Shown in pieces: positions 54,649-63,480 of a DNA stretch of 64,000 nt (the first letter of the stretch is position 1; the number at the start of each line of letters is the position of its first letter). A program made the position numbers and the translations under genes. Source of the DNA: an uncultured Sulfitobacter sp. (GTDB taxonomy: Bacteria; Pseudomonadota; Alphaproteobacteria; Rhodobacterales; Rhodobacteraceae); assembly GCA_947492925.1 (NCBI GenBank), contig CANLOQ010000001.1, positions 744,001 to 808,000 on the forward strand. The letters run 5' to 3'. The notes beneath the pieces are model-generated. The model searched no databases and had not been told where the DNA came from. It saw only the letters and a program-made list of their open reading frames with translations.

Positions 54649-55767
54649 TCAACCGGGCAGCCCGCGCGCGGCAAGGGTCCGAACGCTTTGCCGTACCTCA
54701 TCGCCCACGGGGCCGGGGCGGTGCGCATCACGCAAGGTTGTAAACCAATGCTCTGGCGGGTTCTTGCCCCGCCTGTTCCCATCAAACCGCAGTTTGCGCA
54801 ACACCTGCTCTGCCGCTTCCGGCAGCACATCCGGCGCGCTCAAACCGTTCAGCACGCCCCAAACCTGTGTCCAAAGCCGCCCCACAGACCACGGATTATA
54901 TCCACCGCCGCCCAGCACCAAAAGACGCGGTGCCAATCCCATCAGCCCCCGCAGCACATCAAGCTGCGCATTATTGCTCAGCATCATGTGCGACAGCGGG
55001 TCTTCCTCAAGGCCGTCTGCACCACAAAGAAGAACAATCGCATCAGGGCGAAACGCGGCAACCTTGGGCAAGATCAGCGCATCCCGCACCAGGGCCATTT
55101 CACTGTCATTGAACCCGCGCGGCACCGGAAGGTTGAACGCGTTGCCACCCCCGTCATTCTCAATCGGTCCCGAACGCGGCCACAGCCGCGCTTCATGCAC
55201 CGAAATCATCAAACACTCTGGATCACCAGCAAAACCGACCTCCACTCCATCGGGGTGGTGCGCGTCAATATCGACATAGGCGATGCGGCGCACACCCTGA
55301 TGCCGCAAACTCAGCATGGCGAGCACAGGATCGTTGAGATAGCAAAACCCGTTGGCCCGGTCGGGCATCCCGTGATGCGTGCCCCCAGCCGGGTTATAGA
55401 CGATACCTTGGTGGCAAAGCAGTTCCCCGGCAAGGATAGAACCACCCGCAGCCGTCGCGGGACGACTGAATATTTCGGGGAAGACAGGGTTTGTGACGCT
55501 TCCGATGTCATGTCTTTCACGGTCCATCGACGTGGCGGTCTGGCTTGCCTGTACCCTTTGCAATGCGTCGATGTAATCTGCTGTGTGCCAGTTGACCAAG
55601 GCCGCAGGTTTGGCACGCGGCGACGTGATGAATTGACTGGCTGGCAACCACCCCAATGCGCGGGCAAGATCCATGACGGTCGAGACACGCGGCACCCGAA
55701 GCGGATGCCAGCGTCCGTAACTGGAATGGCGGAAAATCTCATGGCCAATGAAAACGGGGGTTCGCAT
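54649..55767 (-). CDS. Histone-deacetylase-family amidohydrolase (AcuC/HdaH-like)
   Basis: A 372-residue zinc deacetylase of the arginase/HDAC fold. The active-site sequence G-G-T-H-H-G-M-P-D-R-A-N-G-F-C-Y-L-N-D carries the His-His pair. D-I-D-A-H-H-P-D-G-V provides Asp and His zinc ligands, and G-G-G-Y-N gives the late loop. Bacterial members deacetylate acetyl-CoA synthetase lysines, acetoin-pathway substrates or acetylpolyamines. An ATG at 55767 is preferred; TTG at 55773 is also in frame. The ribosome site is weak. Confidence 0.87.
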   Translation of the reverse strand: MRTPVFIGHEIFRHSSYGRWHPLRVPRVSTVMDLARALGWLPASQFITSPRAKPAALVNWHTADYIDALQRVQASQTATSMDRERHDIGSVTNPVFPEIFSRPATAAGGSILAGELLCHQGIVYNPAGGTHHGMPDRANGFCYLNDPVLAMLSLRHQGVRRIAYVDIDAHHPDGVEVGFAGDPECLMISVHEARLWPRSGPIENDGGGNAFNLPVPRGFNDSEMALVRDALILPKVAAFRPDAIVLLCGADGLEEDPLSHMMLSNNAQLDVLRGLMGLAPRLLVLGGGGYNPWSVGRLWTQVWGVLNGLSAPDVLPEAAEQVLRKLRFDGNRRGKNPPEHWFTTLRDAHRPGPVGDEVRQSVRTLAARGLPG

Positions 55768-55821
55768 GGCCAACAGATAGGTCCGCGCCCAGACAATACG
55801 AACAGCCAGATGGCGCGCAAG

Positions 55822-55847
55822 AAAAAGGGCACCACGCGGGTGCCCTT
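55822..55847 (-). terminator. Terminator after HdeA-like gene
   Basis: Stem AAGGGCACC/GGTGCCCTT (9 bp, 5-nt loop) read on the minus strand into five T residues. Confidence 0.8.
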
Positions 55848-55870
55848 GATCAGTTGGTTTGCCGAGAAGT

Positions 55871-56278
55871 TTAGCGTGTGCCGCTCATCCCAGCGGCGGC
55901 TTCCAGCACCATCGCGTCCCAATTGCGCGAACACGTGCGGTTCAGCACGCCGATTTCTTCGGCGAAGCGCGACATGTCGTCATCGGCATTGGCGATGGAT
56001 GTTGCTGTCGCCGACCCGGAGGACGCGGCCGAATTGCTCTCTGTCCCTGATGTGCCGACGGAAGAATCCGTTGCGGTTGCCGTGCCATCGGTTGGCACAA
56101 CATTATCATTCAATTCCATAATGGCCATCATAGCCACCTTGTCACGGTCTGCGCCGCTCAGCTGATTGTAGTCTTCACAGGTCATTGAATTCAGGTCCAG
56201 ATGTGCGGCAGCGAAGGCCGGTACGGACATCGTGGAAATGAGGGCGGCAGCGGTAAGTGTTTTGAATGTGTTAGTCAT
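55871..56278 (-). CDS. HdeA-like periplasmic protein with Ser/Thr/Ala-rich linker
   Basis: A 135-residue secreted protein. A signal peptide (about 25 residues, ending A-F-A-A-A) precedes L-D-L-N-S-M-T-C34-E-D-Y. A second Cys, Cys116, lies in N-R-T-C-S-R. The two-Cys pattern and M-T-C-x-D-Y core recall HdeA, an acid-stress periplasmic chaperone. A low-complexity Ser/Thr/Ala/Gly segment (~62-96) sits between the two Cys; typical HdeA lacks it. The ATG at 56278 has AAGGA upstream. A possible EcfG-type promoter precedes it. Confidence 0.75.
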   Translation of the reverse strand: MTNTFKTLTAAALISTMSVPAFAAAHLDLNSMTCEDYNQLSGADRDKVAMMAIMELNDNVVPTDGTATATDSSVGTSGTESNSAASSGSATATSIANADDDMSRFAEEIGVLNRTCSRNWDAMVLEAAAGMSGTR

Positions 56279-56309
56279 CTTGAATTTCCTTTCGTGATGT
56301 TGATGAACC

Positions 56310-56335
56310 AACCGCACATCGTCCCATTCCGTTCC
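56310..56335 (-). promoter_or_regulatory. Possible EcfG-type promoter before HdeA-like gene
   Basis: On the minus strand GGAAC (56335-56331), 17 bp, GGTT (56313-56310); one mismatch to CGTT. It is 31 bp upstream of the start. Confidence 0.45.
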
Positions 56336-56556
56336 CTCCAATATTTTTTCGTTTGTCGGGAACCTAACAAAAATAGCCTTATGTGTCTGAAAATATAGAA
56401 TAATAAAATCACCAATTTTTAGACTGGTTTTGCGATTGGCCTGACATTTCCTGCTTTCAAAGCCAACAAGTGAAGTCATTTGACCCCGCCGGCGCTCTTG
56501 CAACGAGACACAAAGAGCACTGGACGGCCCCGGCGGTGATGCCTACGCTTTGACCA

Positions 56557-57504
56557 ATGCTGCGCTACGCTTTCAAACGCCTTTTATCGCTTTTTCTTAG
56601 CCTTGTTGTGGCATCGGTCGTCATTTTTACCGTGATCGAAATTGCGCCCGGTGATCCGGCGTCTTTCATGCTTGGGATGAACGCCCAACCCGAAACACTT
56701 GACGCGCTGCGTCAGGAACTTGGGTTAGATGTACCGAAGGTGCAGCGGTATTTCAGCTGGGTTGGCGGCATGCTGTCGGGTGACTTTGGCACCTCCTATA
56801 CCTACCGGACGCCGGTTGCGCAGATGGTGGCGGACCGTCTCTGGGTTTCACTGCCACTTGCAATCTATGCGCTGGTGCTCAGCACGTTTGTGGCTTTTCC
56901 TGCCGGAATTTATGCAGCCAGCAGGCGCGGTCAGGCCGGGGATCTCAGCGTTATGGGGGCCACACAGCTTGGTGTGGCCATTCCAAACTTCTGGTTTGCC
57001 ATGATCCTTGTGCTGATCTTTGCGATAAATCTGCGCTGGTTTTCCGCCGGTGGTTTTGTCGGCTGGGACGCTGGCTTCTGGGTCGGGGTTCACGCATTGA
57101 CCCTGCCCGCCATTGCGCTGGCGCTGCCACAGGCCGCAATTCTTGCGCGGGTCATGCGTTCATCCTTGCTTGATGTAATGGGTGAGGATTTCATGCGCAC
57201 CGCCCGCGCCAAAGGCTTAAGCGCACGGCAGGCGTTATGGCGTCACGGCTTGCGCAATGCGCTTATTCCGGTGCTGACCATTATCGGATTGCAGTTTTCC
57301 TTTCTTCTGGCCGGATCAATCATCATTGAACAGGTGTTTTACTTGCCCGGTCTCGGGCGGTTGGTGTTTCAATCCATATCGGCGCGCGATCTGATTGTTG
57401 TGGAATCTGTTGTGATGCTGTTGGTCTTCTCGGTCATCGCGGTGAACTTCATTGTCGATCTGGCATATGCCGCCGTCGATCCACGGCTTCGGACGCGCAC
57501 ATGA
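56557..57504 (+). CDS. ABC peptide-type permease, DppB-like
   Basis: A 315-residue inner-membrane permease of the DppB/OppB type with six helices. The EAA loop A-R-A-K-G-L-S-A-R-Q-A-L-W-R-H-G-L-R-N-A-L-I contacts the ATPase. No good ribosome site precedes the ATG. It overlaps the next permease by 4 nt (ATGA) and forms the first gene of a six-gene unit. Confidence 0.9.
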   Translation: MLRYAFKRLLSLFLSLVVASVVIFTVIEIAPGDPASFMLGMNAQPETLDALRQELGLDVPKVQRYFSWVGGMLSGDFGTSYTYRTPVAQMVADRLWVSLPLAIYALVLSTFVAFPAGIYAASRRGQAGDLSVMGATQLGVAIPNFWFAMILVLIFAINLRWFSAGGFVGWDAGFWVGVHALTLPAIALALPQAAILARVMRSSLLDVMGEDFMRTARAKGLSARQALWRHGLRNALIPVLTIIGLQFSFLLAGSIIIEQVFYLPGLGRLVFQSISARDLIVVESVVMLLVFSVIAVNFIVDLAYAAVDPRLRTRT

Positions 57505-58316
57505 ACCGTAATCTGATCCTCGGCACGTTGCTGTCCTGTCTGTTCCTTTTTGCGGCTCTCGTCAGCTTTGTCTGGACTCCGTTTGACCACACCGCGCTGG
57601 ACATCCCGAACAAGCTCAAGTCCCCATATGCTGATCACTTGCTGGGCACCGATCATTTTGGCCGCGATATCCTTTCCATGATCATGGTCGGCGCGCGTAC
57701 TTCGATCGCTGTGGCGCTGGTGGCGGTGGGGATCGGGATGGGGCTGGGTGTGCCGCTGGGCCTGTGGGCAGCCGCGCGGCGCGGCAGTCTGCTGGACGAG
57801 GTGATCATGCGTGGCAATGATCTGGTCTTTGCGTTTCCCAGTCTGGTCATCGCCATCCTGATCACAGCAATTTTCGGGGCCGGGGCCATCAACGCGATCA
57901 TCGCCATCGGCATTTTCAACATTCCCGTTTTTGCCCGGATCACACGCGGTGCGGCGCTTTCCTTGTGGCAGCGGGAGTTCATTCTGGCCGCGCGTGTCGC
58001 CGGTAAGTCCGCCGCGCGCATATCGGCAGAGCATATATTGCCCAATGTCACCAACCTGCTGATCGTGCAGGGCACCATCCAGTTTTCGCTTGGTATTCTG
58101 GCCGAAGCGGGCCTCAGCTATGTTGGACTGGGCGCGCAGCCGCCCACTCCGTCCTGGGGTCGCATGCTGGCCGATGCGCAAACAATGGTCAGCATCGCAC
58201 CCCATATGGCGCTGGTGCCCGGCTTTGCGATTATTCTGACAGTACTTGGGTTGAACCTGATGGGGGACGGGCTGCGCGACTACCTTGATCCACGGCTGAG
58301 GGTGGCGCGCGCATGA
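57501..58316 (+). CDS. ABC peptide-type permease, DppC-like
   Basis: A 271-residue permease of the DppC/OppC type: one N-terminal helix, a short periplasmic segment with H-L-L-G-T-D-H-F-G-R-D-I-L-S (family signature), then five helices with the EAA loop A-A-R-V-A-G-K-S-A-A-R-I. It overlaps both neighbours by 4 nt, so stoichiometric expression with the DppB-like partner is expected. Confidence 0.92.
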   Translation: MNRNLILGTLLSCLFLFAALVSFVWTPFDHTALDIPNKLKSPYADHLLGTDHFGRDILSMIMVGARTSIAVALVAVGIGMGLGVPLGLWAAARRGSLLDEVIMRGNDLVFAFPSLVIAILITAIFGAGAINAIIAIGIFNIPVFARITRGAALSLWQREFILAARVAGKSAARISAEHILPNVTNLLIVQGTIQFSLGILAEAGLSYVGLGAQPPTPSWGRMLADAQTMVSIAPHMALVPGFAIILTVLGLNLMGDGLRDYLDPRLRVARA

Positions 58317-59911
58317 CCCTTTTGCAGATCAACGCGCTGAACCTGTCGATCCACGGTATCGACATTTTACACGAGGTAACTCTGTCCGTCGACGCCGGAG
58401 AGATTGTTGCCGTCACAGGCGAAAGCGGATCAGGCAAATCCATGACGGCGCTGGCGGTCATGCAATTGTTGCCCAAGGGGACAGAGACAAACGGGCAGAT
58501 CATACTGAACGGTCTGGAACTCACGCAAAGGCCCGAACCGGCCTTATGCAAAATACGCGGCAATGACATGGGCATGGTGTTTCAGGAACCGATGACCGCG
58601 CTCAACCCGGTGCAAACCATTGGCGCTCAGGTGTCCGAAACAATCCGCATTCACGATGCGTCCGTCTCGCGGGCCGATGCCCTTGATCGTGCGGCACAGA
58701 CCCTGACACGCGTGGGCTTGCCGCAGGACCGTTTTCCGCTGACACGATATCCCCACGAATTGTCCGGCGGGCAAAGACAACGGGTGGTGATCGCAATGGC
58801 CATCGCGTTGCAGCCGCGTCTTTTGATTGCGGATGAACCGACAACGGCGCTGGACGTGACGACGCAGGCGCAAATCCTTGATTTGCTGAAGTCACTTGCC
58901 CGCGCAGAAGGCATGGGCCTGTTGATGATCACACACGATCTGGCCGTCGTGGCCGACATGGCCGACCGGATCGTGGTGATGCGCAAAGGGGAAGTGGTGG
59001 AGCAGGGGGCCACGGATGCGCTGCTGCGCGATATGCAGCATCCCTATACAAAAATGCTTTTCGATGCATCACGCCATCGGGTTGACCTGCCCAACTCACC
59101 TGACCCGAAACCGCTGCTGGAGGTGCGGAACATGATCCGCGACTACCGCCTGCCGCGCACCACCCTGTTTGGTGCGCCGGGCACATTTCGTGCAGTGGAC
59201 GATGTTTCTTTTTCTCTCCAAAGAGGCGAACGTCTGGGCCTTGTGGGCGAAAGCGGCTGCGGAAAATCGACCCTGACAAGGGCGCTTTTGGGGCTAGAGC
59301 AAGTGCAGGGCGGCACTATCACGCTGGATGGGGCACCCGTGTTCACCGGCAACCGCCCCAATCTGGAGGTCCGCCGAAAAATGCAGGTCGTGTTTCAGGA
59401 CCCCTTTGGCAGCTTTAATCCCCGGCACCGTGTTGATCGGCTGATCACGGAACCTTTTCATCTTTTGCGCAAACCACCCACCGGAGCAGACAGGCAGCGC
59501 GCCATCGACGAGGCCCTGACGGCCGTTGGCCTTTCGCCAAAAGATGCGCAGAAATATATCCACGAGTTTTCAGGCGGTCAGCGCCAGCGCATCGCGATTG
59601 CCCGCGCACTTATCATCCGGCCAGAGCTTATCCTATTTGATGAAGCGGTCAGCGCTCTGGATGTGTCGGTGCGCGCGCAAATCCTTGACCTTCTGGCCGA
59701 TCTTTGTGCCGCCTATGATCTGACGTATCTGTTCATTTCCCATGATCTGTCTGTGGTGCGCACAATCACTGACCGTGTGCTGGTCATGAAATCCGGCAAA
59801 ATCGTAGAGCGGGGACCAACAGAAGATGTTTTTGAGAACCCCCAGAACCCCTATACTCAGGCCCTGATTGCAGCCGCCCCCGTGCTGCCCGACGTAGGAG
59901 CAACCGCATGA
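58313..59911 (+). CDS. Fused ABC ATPase, DppD-DppF type
   Basis: A 532-residue protein with two ATPase domains in one chain. The N-terminal half has Walker A G-E-S-G-S-G-K-S, signature L-S-G-G-Q-R-Q-R and D-E-P-T-T-A-L-D. The C-terminal half has G-E-S-G-C-G-K-S, F-S-G-G-Q-R-Q-R and D-E-A-V-S-A-L-D. Separate DppD and DppF are usual; the fusion is common in Rhodobacteraceae. It powers the DppB/DppC-like pair. Confidence 0.93.
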   Translation: MTLLQINALNLSIHGIDILHEVTLSVDAGEIVAVTGESGSGKSMTALAVMQLLPKGTETNGQIILNGLELTQRPEPALCKIRGNDMGMVFQEPMTALNPVQTIGAQVSETIRIHDASVSRADALDRAAQTLTRVGLPQDRFPLTRYPHELSGGQRQRVVIAMAIALQPRLLIADEPTTALDVTTQAQILDLLKSLARAEGMGLLMITHDLAVVADMADRIVVMRKGEVVEQGATDALLRDMQHPYTKMLFDASRHRVDLPNSPDPKPLLEVRNMIRDYRLPRTTLFGAPGTFRAVDDVSFSLQRGERLGLVGESGCGKSTLTRALLGLEQVQGGTITLDGAPVFTGNRPNLEVRRKMQVVFQDPFGSFNPRHRVDRLITEPFHLLRKPPTGADRQRAIDEALTAVGLSPKDAQKYIHEFSGGQRQRIAIARALIIRPELILFDEAVSALDVSVRAQILDLLADLCAAYDLTYLFISHDLSVVRTITDRVLVMKSGKIVERGPTEDVFENPQNPYTQALIAAAPVLPDVGATA

Positions 59912-60261
59912 CGCAACCGATCAACCTTGCTGACAAACTTGCGCAAATCAGCACCCATTGGGACCCCCACGTGGTGGCGGATTACAACAGCAATGACATC
60001 ATGGTGGTCAAGTTCCGCGGAGAGTTTCCGTTTCATCTGCATGAGGACACCGATGATTTCTTTCTGGTGCTGAAAGGCGAGATGGTGATGGACATCGAAG
60101 ACCGGTCACATGCGGTGAAAGCCGGTGAGATATTTGTGGTGCCACTCGGGATCACGCACCGCCCCCGCGCACAACAGGAATGCGAGGTGCTGCTGATTGA
60201 GCCGAAAGGAGAGCCTAACACGGGCGATCCGTCGACAGCGGCGGCAAAACCCCGACTGTGA
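59908..60261 (+). CDS. Small cupin-domain protein
   Basis: A 117-residue single-domain cupin with the metal-site sequence F-P-F-H-L-H-E-D-T-D-D-F-F-L-V-L-K-G-E-M, giving two His and a Glu, and G-I-T-H-R-P for the last His. Overlaps the ATPase gene by 4 nt. It may bind a metal and the transported compound or its product; no reaction can be assigned. Confidence 0.82.
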   Translation: MTQPINLADKLAQISTHWDPHVVADYNSNDIMVVKFRGEFPFHLHEDTDDFFLVLKGEMVMDIEDRSHAVKAGEIFVVPLGITHRPRAQQECEVLLIEPKGEPNTGDPSTAAAKPRL

Positions 60262-60283
60262 CGCAAGCACAAAGGTATACGCG

Positions 60284-61273
60284 ATGACTCCCGGCCCGAA
60301 AAATCTGATTACCGACGTCACCGGCCTTTTGGTTGGTAACGCACAGGATGACAGACTGAAATCCGGCACGACCGTGGTTCTTGGGACCAAAGCGTTTACC
60401 GCATCAGTGCATGTTATGGGCGGTGCGCCCGGTTCGCGGGAGACCGATCTGCTGGCACCGGATAAATCAGTTACTGCGGTCGATGCGCTGGTGCTGTCCG
60501 GCGGCTCTGCCTTTGGGTTGGATGCCTGTTCAGGCGTGGTGGACGGATTGCGGGCGACAGGACGCGGTTTTCGCGTAAGGGACGCGACAATCCCGCTGGT
60601 GCCCGGCGCGATCCTGTTTGATCTGCTGAACGGGGGCCAGAAGGACTGGGATGACAATCCGTACCGGATCCTTGGCCGCGCCGCTTTTGAGGATGCCGCA
60701 GACAGTTTTCAGCTTGGTACGGTAGGGGCGGGCACCGGCGCACTGACGGCGATGGTCAAAGGGGGCCTTGGCTCTGCCTCTCTGGTCTTGCCGGATGGTG
60801 CGACGGTGGGCGCGCTGGTGGCGTCAAACCCGGTGGGGGCGGTCACCACACCGGGCGACCGGCATTTCTTTGCTGCCCCTTTCGAGATCGCACAGGAATT
60901 CGGCGGGCTTGGCCCCGATCCAGAAAGTGGCCTTGGTTTTTCGCGCGACAGCCGCAAGGTACAGGCGATGTCACCACGCGAAAACACAACAATCGCAATT
61001 GTTGCGACGGATGCGGCCCTGACCAAGGCCGAATGCCAGCGGGTCGCGGTTGCCGCCCATGACGGTATCGGGCGCGCGACAGTGCCCGCCCATACGCCCT
61101 TTGACGGTGATCTTGTCTTTGCGCTGACGACGGATGCACGCCCCCGGGGCGATGTCAGTCTGATCGGCCACGCTGCTTCGCTTTGCCTTGCCCGTGCCAT
61201 CGCGCGCGCCGCCTTTGAAGCCACAGCGGCGGACGGTGATCTGCTGCCTTGCTGGAGAGACCTGAATGCCTGA
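60284..61273 (+). CDS. P1-family (DmpA-like) peptidase
   Basis: A 329-residue NTN-fold P1/S58 peptidase, related to DmpA and beta-peptidyl aminopeptidases. The G-G-S-A-F-G-L-D-A motif (~73-81) is typical. The presumed self-cleavage site, before the strand I-A-I-V-A-T-D, would be Asn234-Thr235, with Thr in place of the Ser of DmpA. Members release N-terminal amino acids or beta-amino acids from small peptides. The ATG at 60284 has AAAGGT upstream. Its place in a peptide ABC operon suggests it degrades the imported ligand. Confidence 0.85.
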   Translation: MTPGPKNLITDVTGLLVGNAQDDRLKSGTTVVLGTKAFTASVHVMGGAPGSRETDLLAPDKSVTAVDALVLSGGSAFGLDACSGVVDGLRATGRGFRVRDATIPLVPGAILFDLLNGGQKDWDDNPYRILGRAAFEDAADSFQLGTVGAGTGALTAMVKGGLGSASLVLPDGATVGALVASNPVGAVTTPGDRHFFAAPFEIAQEFGGLGPDPESGLGFSRDSRKVQAMSPRENTTIAIVATDAALTKAECQRVAVAAHDGIGRATVPAHTPFDGDLVFALTTDARPRGDVSLIGHAASLCLARAIARAAFEATAADGDLLPCWRDLNA

Positions 61274-62069
61274 TCTGCCCCTTGATGACGTCACGCTGCA
61301 CTATGAAATTGACGGCAGCGGTCCACCGCTTCTGCTGCTTGCCGGAATGCTGAGCGATAGTGCGACATGGGCAGCCTTTGCACCACTGCTGACAGACCAC
61401 TACACCGTTATCCGCCCTGACAACCGCACCACCGGACGCACCGTGATGAATGGCGCGCCCGCCGATTGTGCGCTGATGGCACGTGATGCGCTGGCGCTGA
61501 TGACCCACCTGGGCCACCACCGGTTTCACGTCGCGGGGCATTCCCTGGGTGGCTTGCTGTCGCTTGAGCTTGCCCATGCTGTGCCAGACAGGGTCGCCAC
61601 TGCCACAGTTCTTGCTTCAGGGCGGGTAAGATCACCGCGCACGGCCTCCTTGTTCGATACACTGCTGAAAATCAGGCGGGCGCCCGAAGGCGAGGAAATG
61701 TGGCTGCGCGCCCTCTATCCTTGGGTTTTCGGCAATCGCTTCTTTGAAGACCCGCAAAACATCGAAGACGCGCTGGATGCTGCACGCGCGTACCCCCATG
61801 CCCAAACCGTCGATGCAATGGCAAAGCAGGTTGCAGCCTTCCGAGCCTTCCGCCCGCAGGACAAGCCGGATCAGATCACTTGCCCGACGCTGGTGCTGTA
61901 TGCCGGGCAGGACCTGATGATCCCGCCTGCAATGGCACAACCCAGCTTTGCCGCGATCCCCGCTCTGACCGAAGCCACGATCGACCACGCAGGCCATTCC
62001 ATCGTCTGGGACGCACCACAGGAGGTGGCGGCGCATATGACAACATTCCTGCGCGTTAATCCGATTTAG
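61266..62069 (+). CDS. Alpha/beta-hydrolase
   Basis: A 267-residue alpha/beta-hydrolase with nucleophile Ser93 in A-G-H-S-L-G-G, a late Asp in Y-A-G-Q-D-L-M-I and the catalytic His in D-H-A-G-H-S-I. It belongs to the esterase/ring-cleavage hydrolase branch. It overlaps the peptidase gene by 8 nt and its stop overlaps that of the convergent GST gene. The substrate is probably an ester or lactone linked to the same pathway. Confidence 0.85.
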   Translation: MPDLPLDDVTLHYEIDGSGPPLLLLAGMLSDSATWAAFAPLLTDHYTVIRPDNRTTGRTVMNGAPADCALMARDALALMTHLGHHRFHVAGHSLGGLLSLELAHAVPDRVATATVLASGRVRSPRTASLFDTLLKIRRAPEGEEMWLRALYPWVFGNRFFEDPQNIEDALDAARAYPHAQTVDAMAKQVAAFRAFRPQDKPDQITCPTLVLYAGQDLMIPPAMAQPSFAAIPALTEATIDHAGHSIVWDAPQEVAAHMTTFLRVNPI

Positions 62070-62713
62070 ACAGCGTCCGGTTGGTGGGCCGGAGCCGCCT
62101 GTTCAAGCGCAGGAACGGCCATGCAGTTGGCATGAATACGGCTAATCGTTGGATAGGCACTCATATCCACCTCGAACCGCGCGTTGTTCAGAACCTGCGC
62201 AAAAAGGCACAGATCAGCAAGTGTGACCGTATCACCATGACAGAAATCACCCGTTTCCGGCTCTGCGCTCAGGCGGGTCTCTAACGCCAGCATACCCGCG
62301 TCTGCCCAGCGTCTGAACCACGCCGCCTTGCCCGCCGCATCAACACCAAAGCTGTCTTCGAGGTGTTTCAGTATGCGCAGGTTGTTTACCGGATGAATGT
62401 CCAGCGCCACGATATGGGCAAGGCTGCGCACCCGCGCACGCGCCCATGCGCCCTGTGGCATCAGCGGCGGTTCTGGATAGGCCTCATCCAGCCATTCAAG
62501 GATCGCCATCGACTGGGGCAGCGGCCCATCGGGTGTGACCAGCGTAGGCACCAAGCCAGAGGGGTTCAGCGCAAGATGCTCGGCACTGGCCTGTTCCCCT
62601 TTCAGTAGTGACAGCGGAATATAATCGTAGCTGAGCCCTTTGAGGTTCAGCGCCGCGCGCACCCGCACAGAGGTGGACGAACGAAAGTAGTTGTGCAGCG
62701 CAAAATCGGTCAT
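62066..62713 (-). CDS. Zeta-class GST: maleylpyruvate or maleylacetoacetate isomerase
   Basis: A 215-residue zeta-class glutathione transferase. The S-S-T-S-V-R-V-R-A-A-L glutathione site and I-H-P-V-N-N-L-R-I-L helix are those of maleylacetoacetate and maleylpyruvate isomerases. It overlaps the fumarylpyruvate-hydrolase-like gene by 4 nt, so the gentisate-pathway isomerase (NagL-like) is more likely than tyrosine breakdown. A ring dioxygenase is not in view, so the pathway is inferred. Confidence 0.85.
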   Translation of the reverse strand: MTDFALHNYFRSSTSVRVRAALNLKGLSYDYIPLSLLKGEQASAEHLALNPSGLVPTLVTPDGPLPQSMAILEWLDEAYPEPPLMPQGAWARARVRSLAHIVALDIHPVNNLRILKHLEDSFGVDAAGKAAWFRRWADAGMLALETRLSAEPETGDFCHGDTVTLADLCLFAQVLNNARFEVDMSAYPTISRIHANCMAVPALEQAAPAHQPDAV

Positions 62714-63420
62714 GGGCGCGGTCCAATCATCACTTCCAGCCCGCCAATCCCCTCAACTCCGCCAGTAATCAGATCACCGGGTAAAACGGACCCGACCCCG
62801 GCAGGTGTGCCCGTCATGATCAGATCACCCGGTGCCAGCGTCATCGCCTGCGACAGGATTGCCACATGTTCGCGCACGGACCAGATCAGGTCAGCCAGAT
62901 CGGCATCCTGTCGCATCTGTGCCTTGATCTCACCGGCCTTGTGGACCGCCAGCCAGATGCGCCCTTCCTCAACACTCTTGACGTTGGCAATGGGCCGGAT
63001 TGGACCGATGGGCGCAGATTGATCAAATGCCTTGGACCAGTCCCACGGACGGCCCATTTCCTTGGCCTCCGTCTGCAAATCACGGCGTGTCATGTCCAAC
63101 CCCACAGCAGCGCCCCAGACGTGATCCATGACATCGTCTTCGGCGATATGGTCGCCCCCCTTGCCGATGGCGATGACCAACTCGATCTCATAGTGCAGGT
63201 CTTCGGTTAGCTTGGGGTATGGCAGTGTGCAGGGCGTATCCATGACCGCATCGGCAGGTTTGGTGAAAAAGAACGGAGATTCGCGTGTGGGATCTTTGCC
63301 CATCTCGCGGGCGTGTGCGGCGTAGTTGCGGCCAACGCAAAAAATGCGCCGCACGGGAAAGCGGTCTTCGCTGTCCTGCACCGCGACGCTGGCCTGTTCG
63401 GGGGCGTCGAAAACGTACAT
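62710..63420 (-). CDS. Fumarylpyruvate-hydrolase-like FAH-family protein
   Basis: A 236-residue fumarylacetoacetate-hydrolase fold. F-C-V-G-R-N-Y-A-A-H near the start and L-H-Y-E-I-E-L-V-I-A-I with two Glu metal ligands are clear. A later G-L-D-M-T-R-R-D-L-Q supplies Asp, and the C-terminus has G-D-L-I-M-T-G-T-P-A-G-V-G. The length and R-N-Y-A-A-H-A-R-E-M-G motif suit NagK-type fumarylpyruvate hydrolase. With the GST it forms a two-gene unit. Confidence 0.85.
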   Translation of the reverse strand: MYVFDAPEQASVAVQDSEDRFPVRRIFCVGRNYAAHAREMGKDPTRESPFFFTKPADAVMDTPCTLPYPKLTEDLHYEIELVIAIGKGGDHIAEDDVMDHVWGAAVGLDMTRRDLQTEAKEMGRPWDWSKAFDQSAPIGPIRPIANVKSVEEGRIWLAVHKAGEIKAQMRQDADLADLIWSVREHVAILSQAMTLAPGDLIMTGTPAGVGSVLPGDLITGGVEGIGGLEVMIGPRP

Positions 63421-63480
63421 CTGCTGTCCTTGTTCAATTGGATGCGATTTAGTCCAGCGAACACTCTGAGGCGGCCAAGG

